Part shown: positions 27,290 to 35,016 of the stretch, piece by piece | Position numbering within the stretch: position 1 is the first letter of the stretch | How the letters are laid out: every line of letters begins with the position of its first letter | DNA from: CAWBCR01 sp963787375 | GTDB taxonomy: Bacteria; Chloroflexota; Anaerolineae; Aggregatilineales; UBA3940 | Reading direction: 5' to 3' | Assembly (NCBI GenBank): GCA_963787375.1 | Contig: CAWBCR010000002.1 | Span: 124,001-188,000, forward strand | DNA length: 64,000 nucleotides | Notes under the pieces: generated by a model | Databases searched by the model: none | Told to the model about the DNA's origin: nothing | What the model saw: the letters and a program-made list of their open reading frames with translations, nothing else | Made by a program: the position numbers and the translations under genes

Positions 27290-28306
27290 ATGTTTGCACG
27301 CAGCGATCTCGAAGCGTTGGCGGCTCATGGTGGCGAGGAACCGGTCCTGAGCGTTTATCTCCACATGGACCCCCGCCTGAGAGGCACCCCCGATGCCTAC
27401 CGGGCCCGCTTGCGAGGCCTGTTGAAACAGGTGGGAGGGCGTGCGCCTGACGAGGACGTTGCTGCGGTAGAGGAATACTTCGAGAAACAGTTCGATTGGT
27501 CAGGGCGGAGCGTGGCGGTTTTCTCCAGCCAGGATCGCGGCTTGTGGCAGACGGCGCGTTTCGCCGTGCCGCTGCGCAGCAGCGTCCACGTGGGGCAGAA
27601 GCCGTTCATCCTGCCACTGGCCAATTTGATGGACACCTACGGCTCATACTGTGTTGCGCTGGTCGACCAGCAGGCAATGCGCCTGTTTTACGTCCACCTG
27701 GGCGAGTTGGTCGCCTCCGACCGACTGGAAGGCGACGAGGTCAAACGGCTGAAGGGCGGCGGCGGCGCGGCCAGCCGGGCACGCGGCGACGACATCAGCG
27801 GCAGGGGCCGCGAGATGGTGCGCGGCAACCTGAAGGACTTCGCCGATGCACTGGTGACGTTCTGCAAGCGCAACAAGGCCGAGCACATCCTGCTGGGCGG
27901 CGCCGACACGACTGTGCACCAGTTCGCCGATCTGCTGCCGCAGCCCTGGTCCGAGCGCGTGGAAGGCATGTTCAGCATCTCGATGCGCGCCCCTGAAAAC
28001 GAGGTGCTGGCGCAGTCGCTAGAGGTGCTTCAGGAGCGGTTCAAAGCGCGCGAGGCGGAGCTGGTCGATGCCGTGCTGACGCTGGCGGCCAAGGGTGCTA
28101 ACGGCGTCGTCGGGCTGGACGAGACGCGCAAGGCGGCCTGGTCAGGCCGGGTCCAGACGCTGCTGCTGGCCGAGGGGATCATCGCCCCGGAGGTGCTTGA
28201 CCCGCTGATCGCCACAGTCGTTGACTTGGGCGGCACCGTCGAATTTGTCGACGCGGAGTCGCCGCTGTCCGAGTCGGGTGGCGTAGGGGCCCTGCTGCGC
28301 TACTGA
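27290..28306 (+). CDS. BaeRF-like (bacterial eRF1/Vms1-related) protein
   Basis: 338 residues. The opening MFARSDLEALAAHGG, EPVLSVYLHMDPR is the usual start of this family, followed by VAVFSSQDRGLWQT and VPLRSSVHVGQKPFILPL. The central Gly-rich basic loop (LKGGGGAASRARGDDIS) corresponds in position to the catalytic loop of eRF1/Vms1 proteins, and the C-terminal part resembles ribosomal L7Ae-like folds (NKAEHILLGGADTTVHQF). Family knowledge suggests a link to ribosome stalling or peptidyl-tRNA handling; the function here is inferred. AGGAAGGAG precedes ATG 27290. It lies about 120 nt after dnaJ, so a proteostasis pairing is plausible. Confidence 0.65.
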   Translation: MFARSDLEALAAHGGEEPVLSVYLHMDPRLRGTPDAYRARLRGLLKQVGGRAPDEDVAAVEEYFEKQFDWSGRSVAVFSSQDRGLWQTARFAVPLRSSVHVGQKPFILPLANLMDTYGSYCVALVDQQAMRLFYVHLGELVASDRLEGDEVKRLKGGGGAASRARGDDISGRGREMVRGNLKDFADALVTFCKRNKAEHILLGGADTTVHQFADLLPQPWSERVEGMFSISMRAPENEVLAQSLEVLQERFKAREAELVDAVLTLAAKGANGVVGLDETRKAAWSGRVQTLLLAEGIIAPEVLDPLIATVVDLGGTVEFVDAESPLSESGGVGALLRY

Positions 28307-28326
28307 TCTGACCGTTAAGGGCCAGT

Positions 28327-28356
28327 TTGTCATCCGGCCAGATATGGTGTTACACT
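28327..28356 (+). promoter_or_regulatory. Probable promoter for the first PMT-like glycosyltransferase
   Basis: TTGTCA (28327-28332), 18 bp, TACACT (28351-28356); leader ~85 nt to ATG 28447. Confidence 0.5.
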
Positions 28357-28446
28357 GCCTGCCGGAGTCATTCTTCCGTAAGACTCCGGCAGGCCCATGC
28401 CATCGTCTCCAACCCTGCTGTCGATACACGCCGCCAGAGGGCCCGA

Positions 28447-30837
28447 ATGACCTACGTTCAGGTCAGGCATCGCCAATTCACTGTGCTGTTTGCTGCGTCC
28501 CTGCTGCTGGCGCTGATGTTCGGGCTGGCGGTGGGCAGCATGCTGCGAAAATCCCCCACCATCGACGAAGGTCTGTATATCGTGCGCGGCCTGGTGTTCT
28601 GGAAGACAGGCCGCCTGATGTCTGTCGGGCACCCGCCGCTGACCAGCCTGTTGAGCGGGTTGGGCGGGCTGCTGGAGCCGAACCTGCCGCACATCCAGCA
28701 GCTTCCCGGCTGGAATAATCAGGATATCGTGGTGCTGAGCCGCGACCTGCTGTGGCGCGAAGGCGTCGACGCCAGCCGCGTGATGTTCCTGTCGCGGCTG
28801 CCGATCGTCTTTCTGGGGTTGCTGTTCGGGGCGGTGGTGTGGCGTTGGGCGCGTGACCTGTACGGCCCATGGGCCGCATCGCTGGCGCTGGCGCTGTTCG
28901 CACTATCGCCGAACGTGCTGGCCCACACCGGCCTGGCGACGACCGATCTGGGTGTGGCGGCTTTCTACGTGGCGACGCTCTACGCGTGGAGTCGCTACCT
29001 GCACAAACAGTCGGCGCGCTGGCTGGCGGCTAGCGGCGTGCTGTTCGGGCTGGCGCAGTCGGCCAAGTTCTCGGCGCTGCTGCTCATCCCGACGATGGGC
29101 CTGATGACGCTGTGGTTCGGCTGGCGGGCAGGGGCCCTCAAGCTGAAGCACGCCGGCGGGTTAAGCCGCGCTTTCGAGCGCATCGGCGGTTGGCCGCTGG
29201 GCTGGCTGTGGACGGCGCTGTTAGCGCTGCTGCTGATGGGCCTGCTGGGCGTGCTGATGCTGTGGGCGACGTACCTGTTCGCGCCGGGGCAGATGGCCCC
29301 CGGCTACTATGGCTACGAGCTGCGCAGCTTCCTCTCGCTGACCGAGGTCGGCCACCGCGCCTACCTGCTGGGGCGCTTCTCACAGACCGGCTGGTGGTAT
29401 TACTACCTGGTCGTGCTGGGCGTCAAGATGCCAGTGCCGACCCTCCTGCTGCTGATCGCCGCTGCCGCGGTTGCGTCGGCGCGCGGGCCAAAGCCGCGCG
29501 AATGGGAGGCGCTCTTTCCGGCGCTGTTATTTCTGGGCGTGACGTTCGTCAGCCCGATCAGCGCCGGCGCGCGTTACCTGCTGCCCGTGCTGCCGCTGCT
29601 GTTCGTATTTGCCGGGCGTCTGCTGCCCGGCGAAGCGCGGGTGGGCTGCGTGCGCCTGGCGGCGGTCGGCGTGATGCTGCTCGGGCTGCTGGCGCGCAAC
29701 GCCATGATCTTCCCCGACTACCTGTCGTTCTTCAATCTGATCGCCGGGGGCGCGAGCAACGGTGCGAAAGTCCTGGTCAACTCCAACCTCGACTGGGGGC
29801 AGGACCTCCCGGCGCTGGCCGATTATCTCCACCAGCGTGGGGCAGGGCGCATATATTTGAGCTACTTCGGGCAGGCCGACCCGGCTTACTACGGCATCGA
29901 CTATCTGGCGCTGCCCTCCTTCCCGCCGCCCATCGACGGCACGCCCAGCGCCGACTTCTACCCACTCAACCCCGCGCCGGGGCTGTACGCCATCAGCGCG
30001 ACGAACGTCGTGGGCAAATCGCCGGAAGTGAAAGATACCTACAGCTATTTCCGCGACCGCACCCCGATGGCGCGCGTGGGCCGCAGCATTTACATTTACG
30101 ACGTGCTGCCCGCCAGCCTGCCCAGCAGTGGCCGCGATACGGCCTGGCTGGCGCAGTGCGCCGCGCCCACGCCGCTGGAGCGCGAAGAGACGTTCCAGGC
30201 GCTGACCGGCCTGCCCGACCTGCGTGTGTTCAACTTCGACTGTACGTCGAGCCTGCCGTTTCAGGATGCCCCCGGCTGGGTGGTGCTGCCTGCCAATATC
30301 GCGCCGATCATCGACCTGGGCGCGCCGGATTACATCGCTCGCAACGACGACGGCTCGCCGCGCTACCGTGTGTGGTTCAGCAGCAAAGCGCCCGAAGCAC
30401 CCGCCTCAACCGTCGAGTTTCCGGCGGTGGCGCTCCCGCTGCCCATCGCCGGAAACGTCGAACTGCTGGGCTACACCGCCAGCAGCGGGTCGCTGCCGCA
30501 GGGTGACGTGCTGACGCTGACCGAGTGGTGGCGCGTCCGCGAACCGCCGCCGCCGCCGGTCTCGATCTTCGCCCACTTGCTGCGCTCCGATGGCTCGCTG
30601 GCGCTGGCTGGGGACGCGCTGGGCGTCATCGTCGAAAACTGGCGTCCGGGCATGGTCATCGTCCAGCGGCACACCTTCCCCATCACCGGCGACATCGCGC
30701 CCGGCGAGTACTCGCTGGCGGTGGGAATGTATGACCTCAACACCGGCCAGCGCTACGCGGTATCGCGCTCCGGCGACCGGGTGGTGGATCGTATCGTGCT
30801 GCGCAACGTGGTCGTCACCGCACCGGCGCGGCGCTGA
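28447..30837 (+). CDS. PMT/ArnT-like membrane glycosyltransferase with C-terminal beta-sandwich module
   Basis: GT-C fold enzyme, 796 residues, expected to transfer sugar from a polyprenyl-phosphate donor at the outer membrane face. The first extracytoplasmic loop has the acidic SPTIDEGLYIVRG and GHPPLTS, then about ten membrane helices to residue ~470 and a soluble part with NLDWGQDLPALADYL. The last ~150 residues (GNVELLGYTASS, GDVLTLTEWWRV, APGEYSLAVGMYDLNTG) form a module also found in the glycosyltransferases at 34991 and 41340. ATG 28447 (MTYVQVRHRQFT) precedes the first helix; an upstream open extension lacks similarity. Confidence 0.85.
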   Translation: MTYVQVRHRQFTVLFAASLLLALMFGLAVGSMLRKSPTIDEGLYIVRGLVFWKTGRLMSVGHPPLTSLLSGLGGLLEPNLPHIQQLPGWNNQDIVVLSRDLLWREGVDASRVMFLSRLPIVFLGLLFGAVVWRWARDLYGPWAASLALALFALSPNVLAHTGLATTDLGVAAFYVATLYAWSRYLHKQSARWLAASGVLFGLAQSAKFSALLLIPTMGLMTLWFGWRAGALKLKHAGGLSRAFERIGGWPLGWLWTALLALLLMGLLGVLMLWATYLFAPGQMAPGYYGYELRSFLSLTEVGHRAYLLGRFSQTGWWYYYLVVLGVKMPVPTLLLLIAAAAVASARGPKPREWEALFPALLFLGVTFVSPISAGARYLLPVLPLLFVFAGRLLPGEARVGCVRLAAVGVMLLGLLARNAMIFPDYLSFFNLIAGGASNGAKVLVNSNLDWGQDLPALADYLHQRGAGRIYLSYFGQADPAYYGIDYLALPSFPPPIDGTPSADFYPLNPAPGLYAISATNVVGKSPEVKDTYSYFRDRTPMARVGRSIYIYDVLPASLPSSGRDTAWLAQCAAPTPLEREETFQALTGLPDLRVFNFDCTSSLPFQDAPGWVVLPANIAPIIDLGAPDYIARNDDGSPRYRVWFSSKAPEAPASTVEFPAVALPLPIAGNVELLGYTASSGSLPQGDVLTLTEWWRVREPPPPPVSIFAHLLRSDGSLALAGDALGVIVENWRPGMVIVQRHTFPITGDIAPGEYSLAVGMYDLNTGQRYAVSRSGDRVVDRIVLRNVVVTAPARR

Positions 30838-30848
30838 GGGGGAAATAG

Positions 30849-31229
30849 ATGCTGGATGCCGAACAGATCAAGCCGCATCTCGAACGCCTGACGCGCGAGG
30901 CGAACATCTGGTTGGCGACCGTCCGGCCCGATGGCCGCCCGCACCTGATCCCGATCTGGTTCGCGTGGCATGACGGCAAAGTGTGGATCAGCACGCTGGA
31001 GAGCCAGAAGGTGCGCAACATCCGGCGTGAGCCGCGCGTGACCGTGTCGCTGGAGGATGGCGTGAGCCCGGTGATCCTCGAAGGCACGGCGGCAATCGAG
31101 AACGACCCCGCCACGCGTGACGCGCTCGCCCCGCTGTTTGCGGCCAAGTATGATTGGGACTTCCGCAGCGACCCGGACGGCGATTACCTGCTGATCGCCA
31201 TCACGCCGACGCGGCTGTTGAACTGGTAG
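30849..31229 (+). CDS. PPOX-class flavin/F420-dependent oxidoreductase
   Basis: Split beta-barrel protein of the pyridoxamine 5'-phosphate oxidase superfamily, 126 residues. It has WLATVRPDGRPHLIPIWFAWHDGKVWISTL, then KVRNIRREPRVTVSLED and the C-terminal PTRLLNW typical of F420-binding short forms. The cofactor (FMN or F420) and substrate cannot be fixed. GGGGG precedes the ATG, 11 nt after the glycosyltransferase stop, so the two are likely co-transcribed. Confidence 0.85.
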   Translation: MLDAEQIKPHLERLTREANIWLATVRPDGRPHLIPIWFAWHDGKVWISTLESQKVRNIRREPRVTVSLEDGVSPVILEGTAAIENDPATRDALAPLFAAKYDWDFRSDPDGDYLLIAITPTRLLNW

Positions 31230-31251
31230 GCACGGGCTGCTGCCCGTCATG

Positions 31252-31279
31252 AAAATCGGCCCATCTCCGGGCCGATTTT
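31252..31279. terminator. Hairpin between convergent genes
   Basis: 10-bp stem AAATCGGCCC / GGGCCGATTT with loop ATCTCC. The A/T ends of the stem supply U-rich 3' ends in both directions. Confidence 0.8.
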
Positions 31280-31310
31280 GCGTTCTCGTGATGAGAGTCG
31301 GGGGCGTGCG

Positions 31311-32166
31311 TCAGGCCTTCTCTTCAACCTGGTGCGTCCGCCAGTGCTTGATGTAACGCGCGCCATACGAGTCGCGGCCCATTAGCAGGTCCGCGCCGCG
31401 AATGGTGAGCGTCAGCTTCATCGGGTCGGTGATGGCACAGGTTGCGCCCGCGCCCATCGCCAGCGCCAGGAAGGCCTGGTTCAGCGTGTGGCGGTCGGGC
31501 AGGCCGAACGACACGTTGCTGGCCCCCAGGTTGATGTTGACGCTGAACTCGCGCCGTACCAGCTCGATGGTCTGGAGGGTGATGACCCCCGCCTGGCTGT
31601 CGGCGCTGACGGTCATCACCAGCGGGTCGATGACCACGTCTTCCTGCGGGATGCCCATCTTGACTGCCTGCTCGATGATCTTGCCGGCGATGGCCAGCCG
31701 CGTCTCGGCCTCACCAGGGATGCCGGTCTCGTCCATCGTCAGGCCGATGACCGCCGCCCCGAACTCCTTGATCAGCGGCAGCACTTTGTCGAGCGAGGCC
31801 TGCTCGCCGGTGACCGAGTTGACCAGCGGCTTGCCGCCCGCGACGGCCAGCGCCGAAGCCAGCGCGTCGTGGTTGGCCGAGTTCGAGGCACAGCGGCACG
31901 TCGACCGTCTCCTTGATTATCTTCACCACCTGCGGCAGCACCGCCACCTCGTCGACGCCCGGTGCGCCGACGTTCACGTCGAGCACGTCCGCGCCGGCTT
32001 CGACCTGCTTGAGCGCCAGATCGCGCACGGTGTCGTACTCACCCGCCGCCAGCGCCGCCTGGAGCTTCTTGCGCCCGGTGGGGTTGATCTTTTCGCCAAT
32101 GACGATAAACGGGAGGTCGAAACCAAGGGTGACTTCTTTCTTTTCGCTCTTGAGAAGTGTGTGCAT
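31311..32166 (-). CDS. Pterin-binding (MeTr/DHPS-type) corrinoid methyltransferase, one-base frameshift
   Basis: TIM-barrel methyltransferase that binds methyltetrahydrofolate, like AcsE, MtgA or the MetH pterin domain. FIVIGEKINPTGRKK opens the barrel, with ADVLDVNVGAPGVDE next. After a frameshift it continues GKPLVNSVTGEQ, VIGLTMDETGIP, VVIDPLVMTVSAD and INLGASNVSFGLP. The break near 31889 reads CTCGAACTCGGCC where CTC GAC TCG GCC is expected, so one base is extra; corrected length is 284 residues. It lies 127 nt after the UroD-like gene. No corrinoid protein gene is within the window. Confidence 0.85.
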
Positions 32167-32293
32167 GAGGTCCGTCTGTCCTTTCTGAACGGGGTAACTG
32201 CCGAGATGTGACAGCGCTGGTGTGCCCGGCCCGCGAATGTCGTCGGCGTCTATCGTAACGCGATGCGATCACAATCGCCAAGATCGCGGCGGA

Positions 32294-33479
32294 TCAGGCT
32301 CGGCCCGCCGCCAGCGCTTCGGCGTCAAGCTGGATCGGGTATCTGCCGAACTCGCGCGCGGCCTCAAAGAAGGCCAGGATATTCTCAAGCGGCACATCGC
32401 TGGTGAAGTTGTGCGACGGCGCGCAGATGTAGCCGCCGCCGGGGGCCATCTGCGCAATACGCAGGCTGACTTCGCGCCGCACGTCCTCGACCGTGCCGCG
32501 CGCCAGCGCCTCACGCACGTCGACCCCGCCCAGGAACACCATCTCGCTGCCAAAACGAGCCTTTAGCTCAGCGGGGTTCATGCCAGGCAGCGTCGAACTC
32601 GATGGGGTTCAGCGCCTCGAAGCCCGCCTCGATCAGGTCGGGCATGAAGCGCTGTATCGCCCCGTCGCAGTGGAGCATCACCTTGGCCTGTGGGGCCTTC
32701 TGTTTGATCAGCCGGATCGTCTCGGCGTGCAGCGGCTTGAGATACTGGGCGTAGAACTTCGGGTTGATCATCGGACCCTGGCTGGTGCCCAGGTCCTCGG
32801 CCATCTCCACGATCTGCACGTACGGCCCGACGACGCTCAGGAAGGCGTCGTAGAAGCCGTTGAGGACCTCGTTGAGCTTGTGCAGCAGCACGTCGAACAG
32901 CGCGGGTTCGAGCGCCGTCATCATCAGCGCCTTTTCCATGCCCAGCAGCAGCCGCGACATCTCCCAGATGTTGCCGGGCACCGGTCGGTGCGCGACGATG
33001 GCGTAGTCGGTGTTGTGATACAGGTCGAGCACTTCCTCCTCGACGCCTTCCAGCCGCACCGGGTCGTATGGATCGGGCCACGGGAATGCCTCGATCCCCT
33101 CGCGCGTGAAGTCGTCGGCCAGCGGCGCGCCGGCCAGGTCGTAGTAGCCGGAGATAAGCTGGTGCTTCAGCCCCCACTCGTCCACAAACTCGGTGAATGG
33201 GCCGATCAATGGGTTGCAGATGTAGCCCGCTGCCGGGCGGATGTGGATGTAGCGCGTGTCGGTGCCCAGCCGGTCGAGGATCGGGGTGTAATCGGGCGTG
33301 GAGTACATACCGACCAGCACCCGGCGCGGCACGTTCTGCACGCCAAAGTGATCGCGCAGTTTGACGTAGCGCTCTTCGGCGATGTGATTGGCCGTGCCGC
33401 CCAGGCTGACGGGAACCCGGTCCGGCTCGCGGTGGCTCAGGGCGGCGGCGACGCGCTCGCGAGGGGTCATGGCTGTCAT
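32294..33479 (-). CDS. Uroporphyrinogen decarboxylase-like methyltransferase, one-base frameshift
   Basis: UroD-superfamily protein of the MtaA/MtbA-like branch rather than HemE. TPRERVAAALSHREPDRVPV and a barrel with KVMLHCDGAIQRFMPDLIEAG and, after the break, FLGGVDVREALARGTVEDV and GYICAPSHNF. That His-Cys and terminal Cys-His pattern fits zinc-dependent methyltransferases. One extra T near 32583 (GCC TGG CAT for GCC GGC ATG) splits it; the repaired protein is 394 residues. AGGAGA precedes ATG 33479. Together with the pterin enzyme this suggests corrinoid-dependent demethylation, substrate unknown. Confidence 0.85.
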
Positions 33480-33525
33480 GCTGGCTCTCCTGATGGTGGG
33501 GAAGGGGGCAGGCTGCGCAAGAATA

Positions 33526-33537
33526 TCACATATGTGA
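33526..33537. promoter_or_regulatory. Palindromic operator, distal copy
   Basis: Perfect 12-bp palindrome TCACATATGTGA, identical to the copy at 33547-33558 and centred 21 bp from it (two helical turns). Confidence 0.7.
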
Positions 33538-33546
33538 ACTTTGTAA

Positions 33547-33558
33547 TCACATATGTGA
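33547..33558. promoter_or_regulatory. Palindromic operator, start-site copy
   Basis: Perfect TCACATATGTGA abutting the downstream edge of the -10 hexamer on the minus strand, so it covers the transcription start. This is a classic repressor position. Confidence 0.72.
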
Positions 33559-33587
33559 ATCATAGCAGCAAATAGGCGGGGAGTCAA
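33559..33587 (-). promoter_or_regulatory. Promoter of the methyltransferase operon
   Basis: Minus strand TTGACT (33587-33582), 17 bp, TATGAT (33564-33559). Confidence 0.75.
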
Positions 33588-33633
33588 CCACGTTCTGCAA
33601 TTCGTTGATTGTGTTCTGCGCTGCTGGTCAGCC

Positions 33634-34074
33634 CTACAGCGCCTTGTGGAAGATGCGCTGGCGCTTGATCGTCTCGTAGCCCTCGCGCTCGTAGAAGCGG
33701 TGAGCGCGCTCGCGGATGACATTCGAGCGCACATACAGGTGCGTCAGCCCGTGCGCCCGCGCCCAGTCCTCGGCAGCGGTCAGCAGCCACTGCCCGACCC
33801 CGCCGTTGCGATGGCCCTCGCCGACGATCAGCCCGCCGACCTCCGCCGCGTGCTCGGCGACCAGCATCGGCTCGGCAAAGACGTGCACCCAGCCTACCAC
33901 CGATCCATCGCTCAACACAGCGACCAGCACCGTCGAAGTGGCGGTCAGCACGCCGGGCAGGCGCTCGGCGATTTCCTGCGGGCTGGCGGGGTAGCCAAGC
34001 TGCTCGCTCAGCGCCGCCAGCGGCACGGTGTCGGCGAGTGTGGCGTCTCGGATGGTCAAGGGGCTGTCCATCAT
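33634..34074 (-). CDS. GNAT-family N-acetyltransferase
   Basis: 146 residues. The GNAT core is AEVGGLIVGEGHRNGGVGQWLLTAAEDWA, with acetyl-CoA loop RNGGVG, and SNVIRERAHRFYEREGYETIKRQ near the C-terminus. Substrate unknown. CAGGAG precedes ATG 34074, with a second ATG directly after. It is divergent from the LysM gene. Confidence 0.88.
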   Translation of the reverse strand: MMDSPLTIRDATLADTVPLAALSEQLGYPASPQEIAERLPGVLTATSTVLVAVLSDGSVVGWVHVFAEPMLVAEHAAEVGGLIVGEGHRNGGVGQWLLTAAEDWARAHGLTHLYVRSNVIRERAHRFYEREGYETIKRQRIFHKAL

Positions 34075-34191
34075 CGCTCCTGAAGCAGACGATAAGGGTA
34101 GGCATTTTTCATATGATATGCTAGGATAGCGCGTGAAAGCAGAAACTCAAGTTGCTGTCCACCCTCAGCATGCAGCCTGGTGGTAAGTGGC

Positions 34192-35016
34192 ATGACCCGA
34201 CAACGCACCGTTCTGATCGTGATCGCCGTTCCGGCTGTAGTCTCACTGGCAGTGACCCTGCTTGTGCTCACCATCTGGGATCGCCAGCAGGAACCGCGCT
34301 ACATCATGCTGCCCACCTACAGCAATACGGCCCAGATTCCGCCGGTCGCCACACTGCCGGCGGCAGCCAGCGGCGATACCAGCGCAGCCCCATCCGGAGG
34401 CGATACCGGCGGGGCGGCGACCGAGGCCGCCCAGGCTGGCTGCGAGAACCCGGTTCACATTGTGCAGGGCGGCGAGACGCTGGGCGTGATCGCCGCGCAG
34501 TATAACGTCAACGTCGACCAGGTTGCGGAGATGAACCGCCAGATCGATCCCAACTTCAGCGCCGATTTCCTGTCGATCGGGCAGCAGATCGTGATCCCAA
34601 TATGTGGCATCCCGCCGACCGCCGCGCCGACCGACACCGAGGTCCCCACCCGCGAAGTGCTGACCCCTATCGCCACCTCCACGCCACCCCCGCCGGGCGT
34701 GGTGATCGTCAAGGTGGCGCGGGTGCTCAACCCCGGCGACGTGACGACCGAGGCGGTCGAGATCATCAATGAGGGGTCATCTGTGGCACGGCTGGAAGGC
34801 TGGACGCTGCGCAACGGGGAAGGCGCGGTGTATACCTTCCCGGCGCTGAACCTGTTCCCACAGGGGGCGGTCACCGTCCATACCGGCGTTGGCGAGGACT
34901 CCGCCATCGACGTCTACTGGGGACGCGACAAAGCCGCGTGGCAGGTGGGTGGCACCGCCCAGCTTCTCAACGCCGACGGCGAGTTACAGAATGAATTCGA
35001 CATTGTCGGACCCTAA
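34192..35016 (+). CDS. Membrane-anchored LysM and lamin-tail domain protein
   Basis: 274 residues. One N-terminal membrane helix (TVLIVIAVPAVVSLAVTLLV), an Ala/Gly/Thr linker, a LysM domain (HIVQGGETLGVIAAQYNVNV to FLSIGQQIVIP), a Pro/Thr linker, and a C-terminal lamin-tail-like domain (VIVKVARVLNPGDVTTEAVEI, GWTLRNGEGAVYTFP, VYWGRDKAAWQ). It should bind peptidoglycan outside the membrane. Two cysteines flank the LysM domain and may form a disulfide. ATG 34192 is preferred over GTG 34180. The glycosyltransferase downstream overlaps its end by 26 nt. Confidence 0.86.
   Translation: MTRQRTVLIVIAVPAVVSLAVTLLVLTIWDRQQEPRYIMLPTYSNTAQIPPVATLPAAASGDTSAAPSGGDTGGAATEAAQAGCENPVHIVQGGETLGVIAAQYNVNVDQVAEMNRQIDPNFSADFLSIGQQIVIPICGIPPTAAPTDTEVPTREVLTPIATSTPPPPGVVIVKVARVLNPGDVTTEAVEIINEGSSVARLEGWTLRNGEGAVYTFPALNLFPQGAVTVHTGVGEDSAIDVYWGRDKAAWQVGGTAQLLNADGELQNEFDIVGP

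Noticed and set aside
33600..33734. Longer N-terminus for the UroD-like protein up to 33734
   Set aside because: The extension runs across the promoter, the operators and part of the neighbouring GNAT and has no family similarity.
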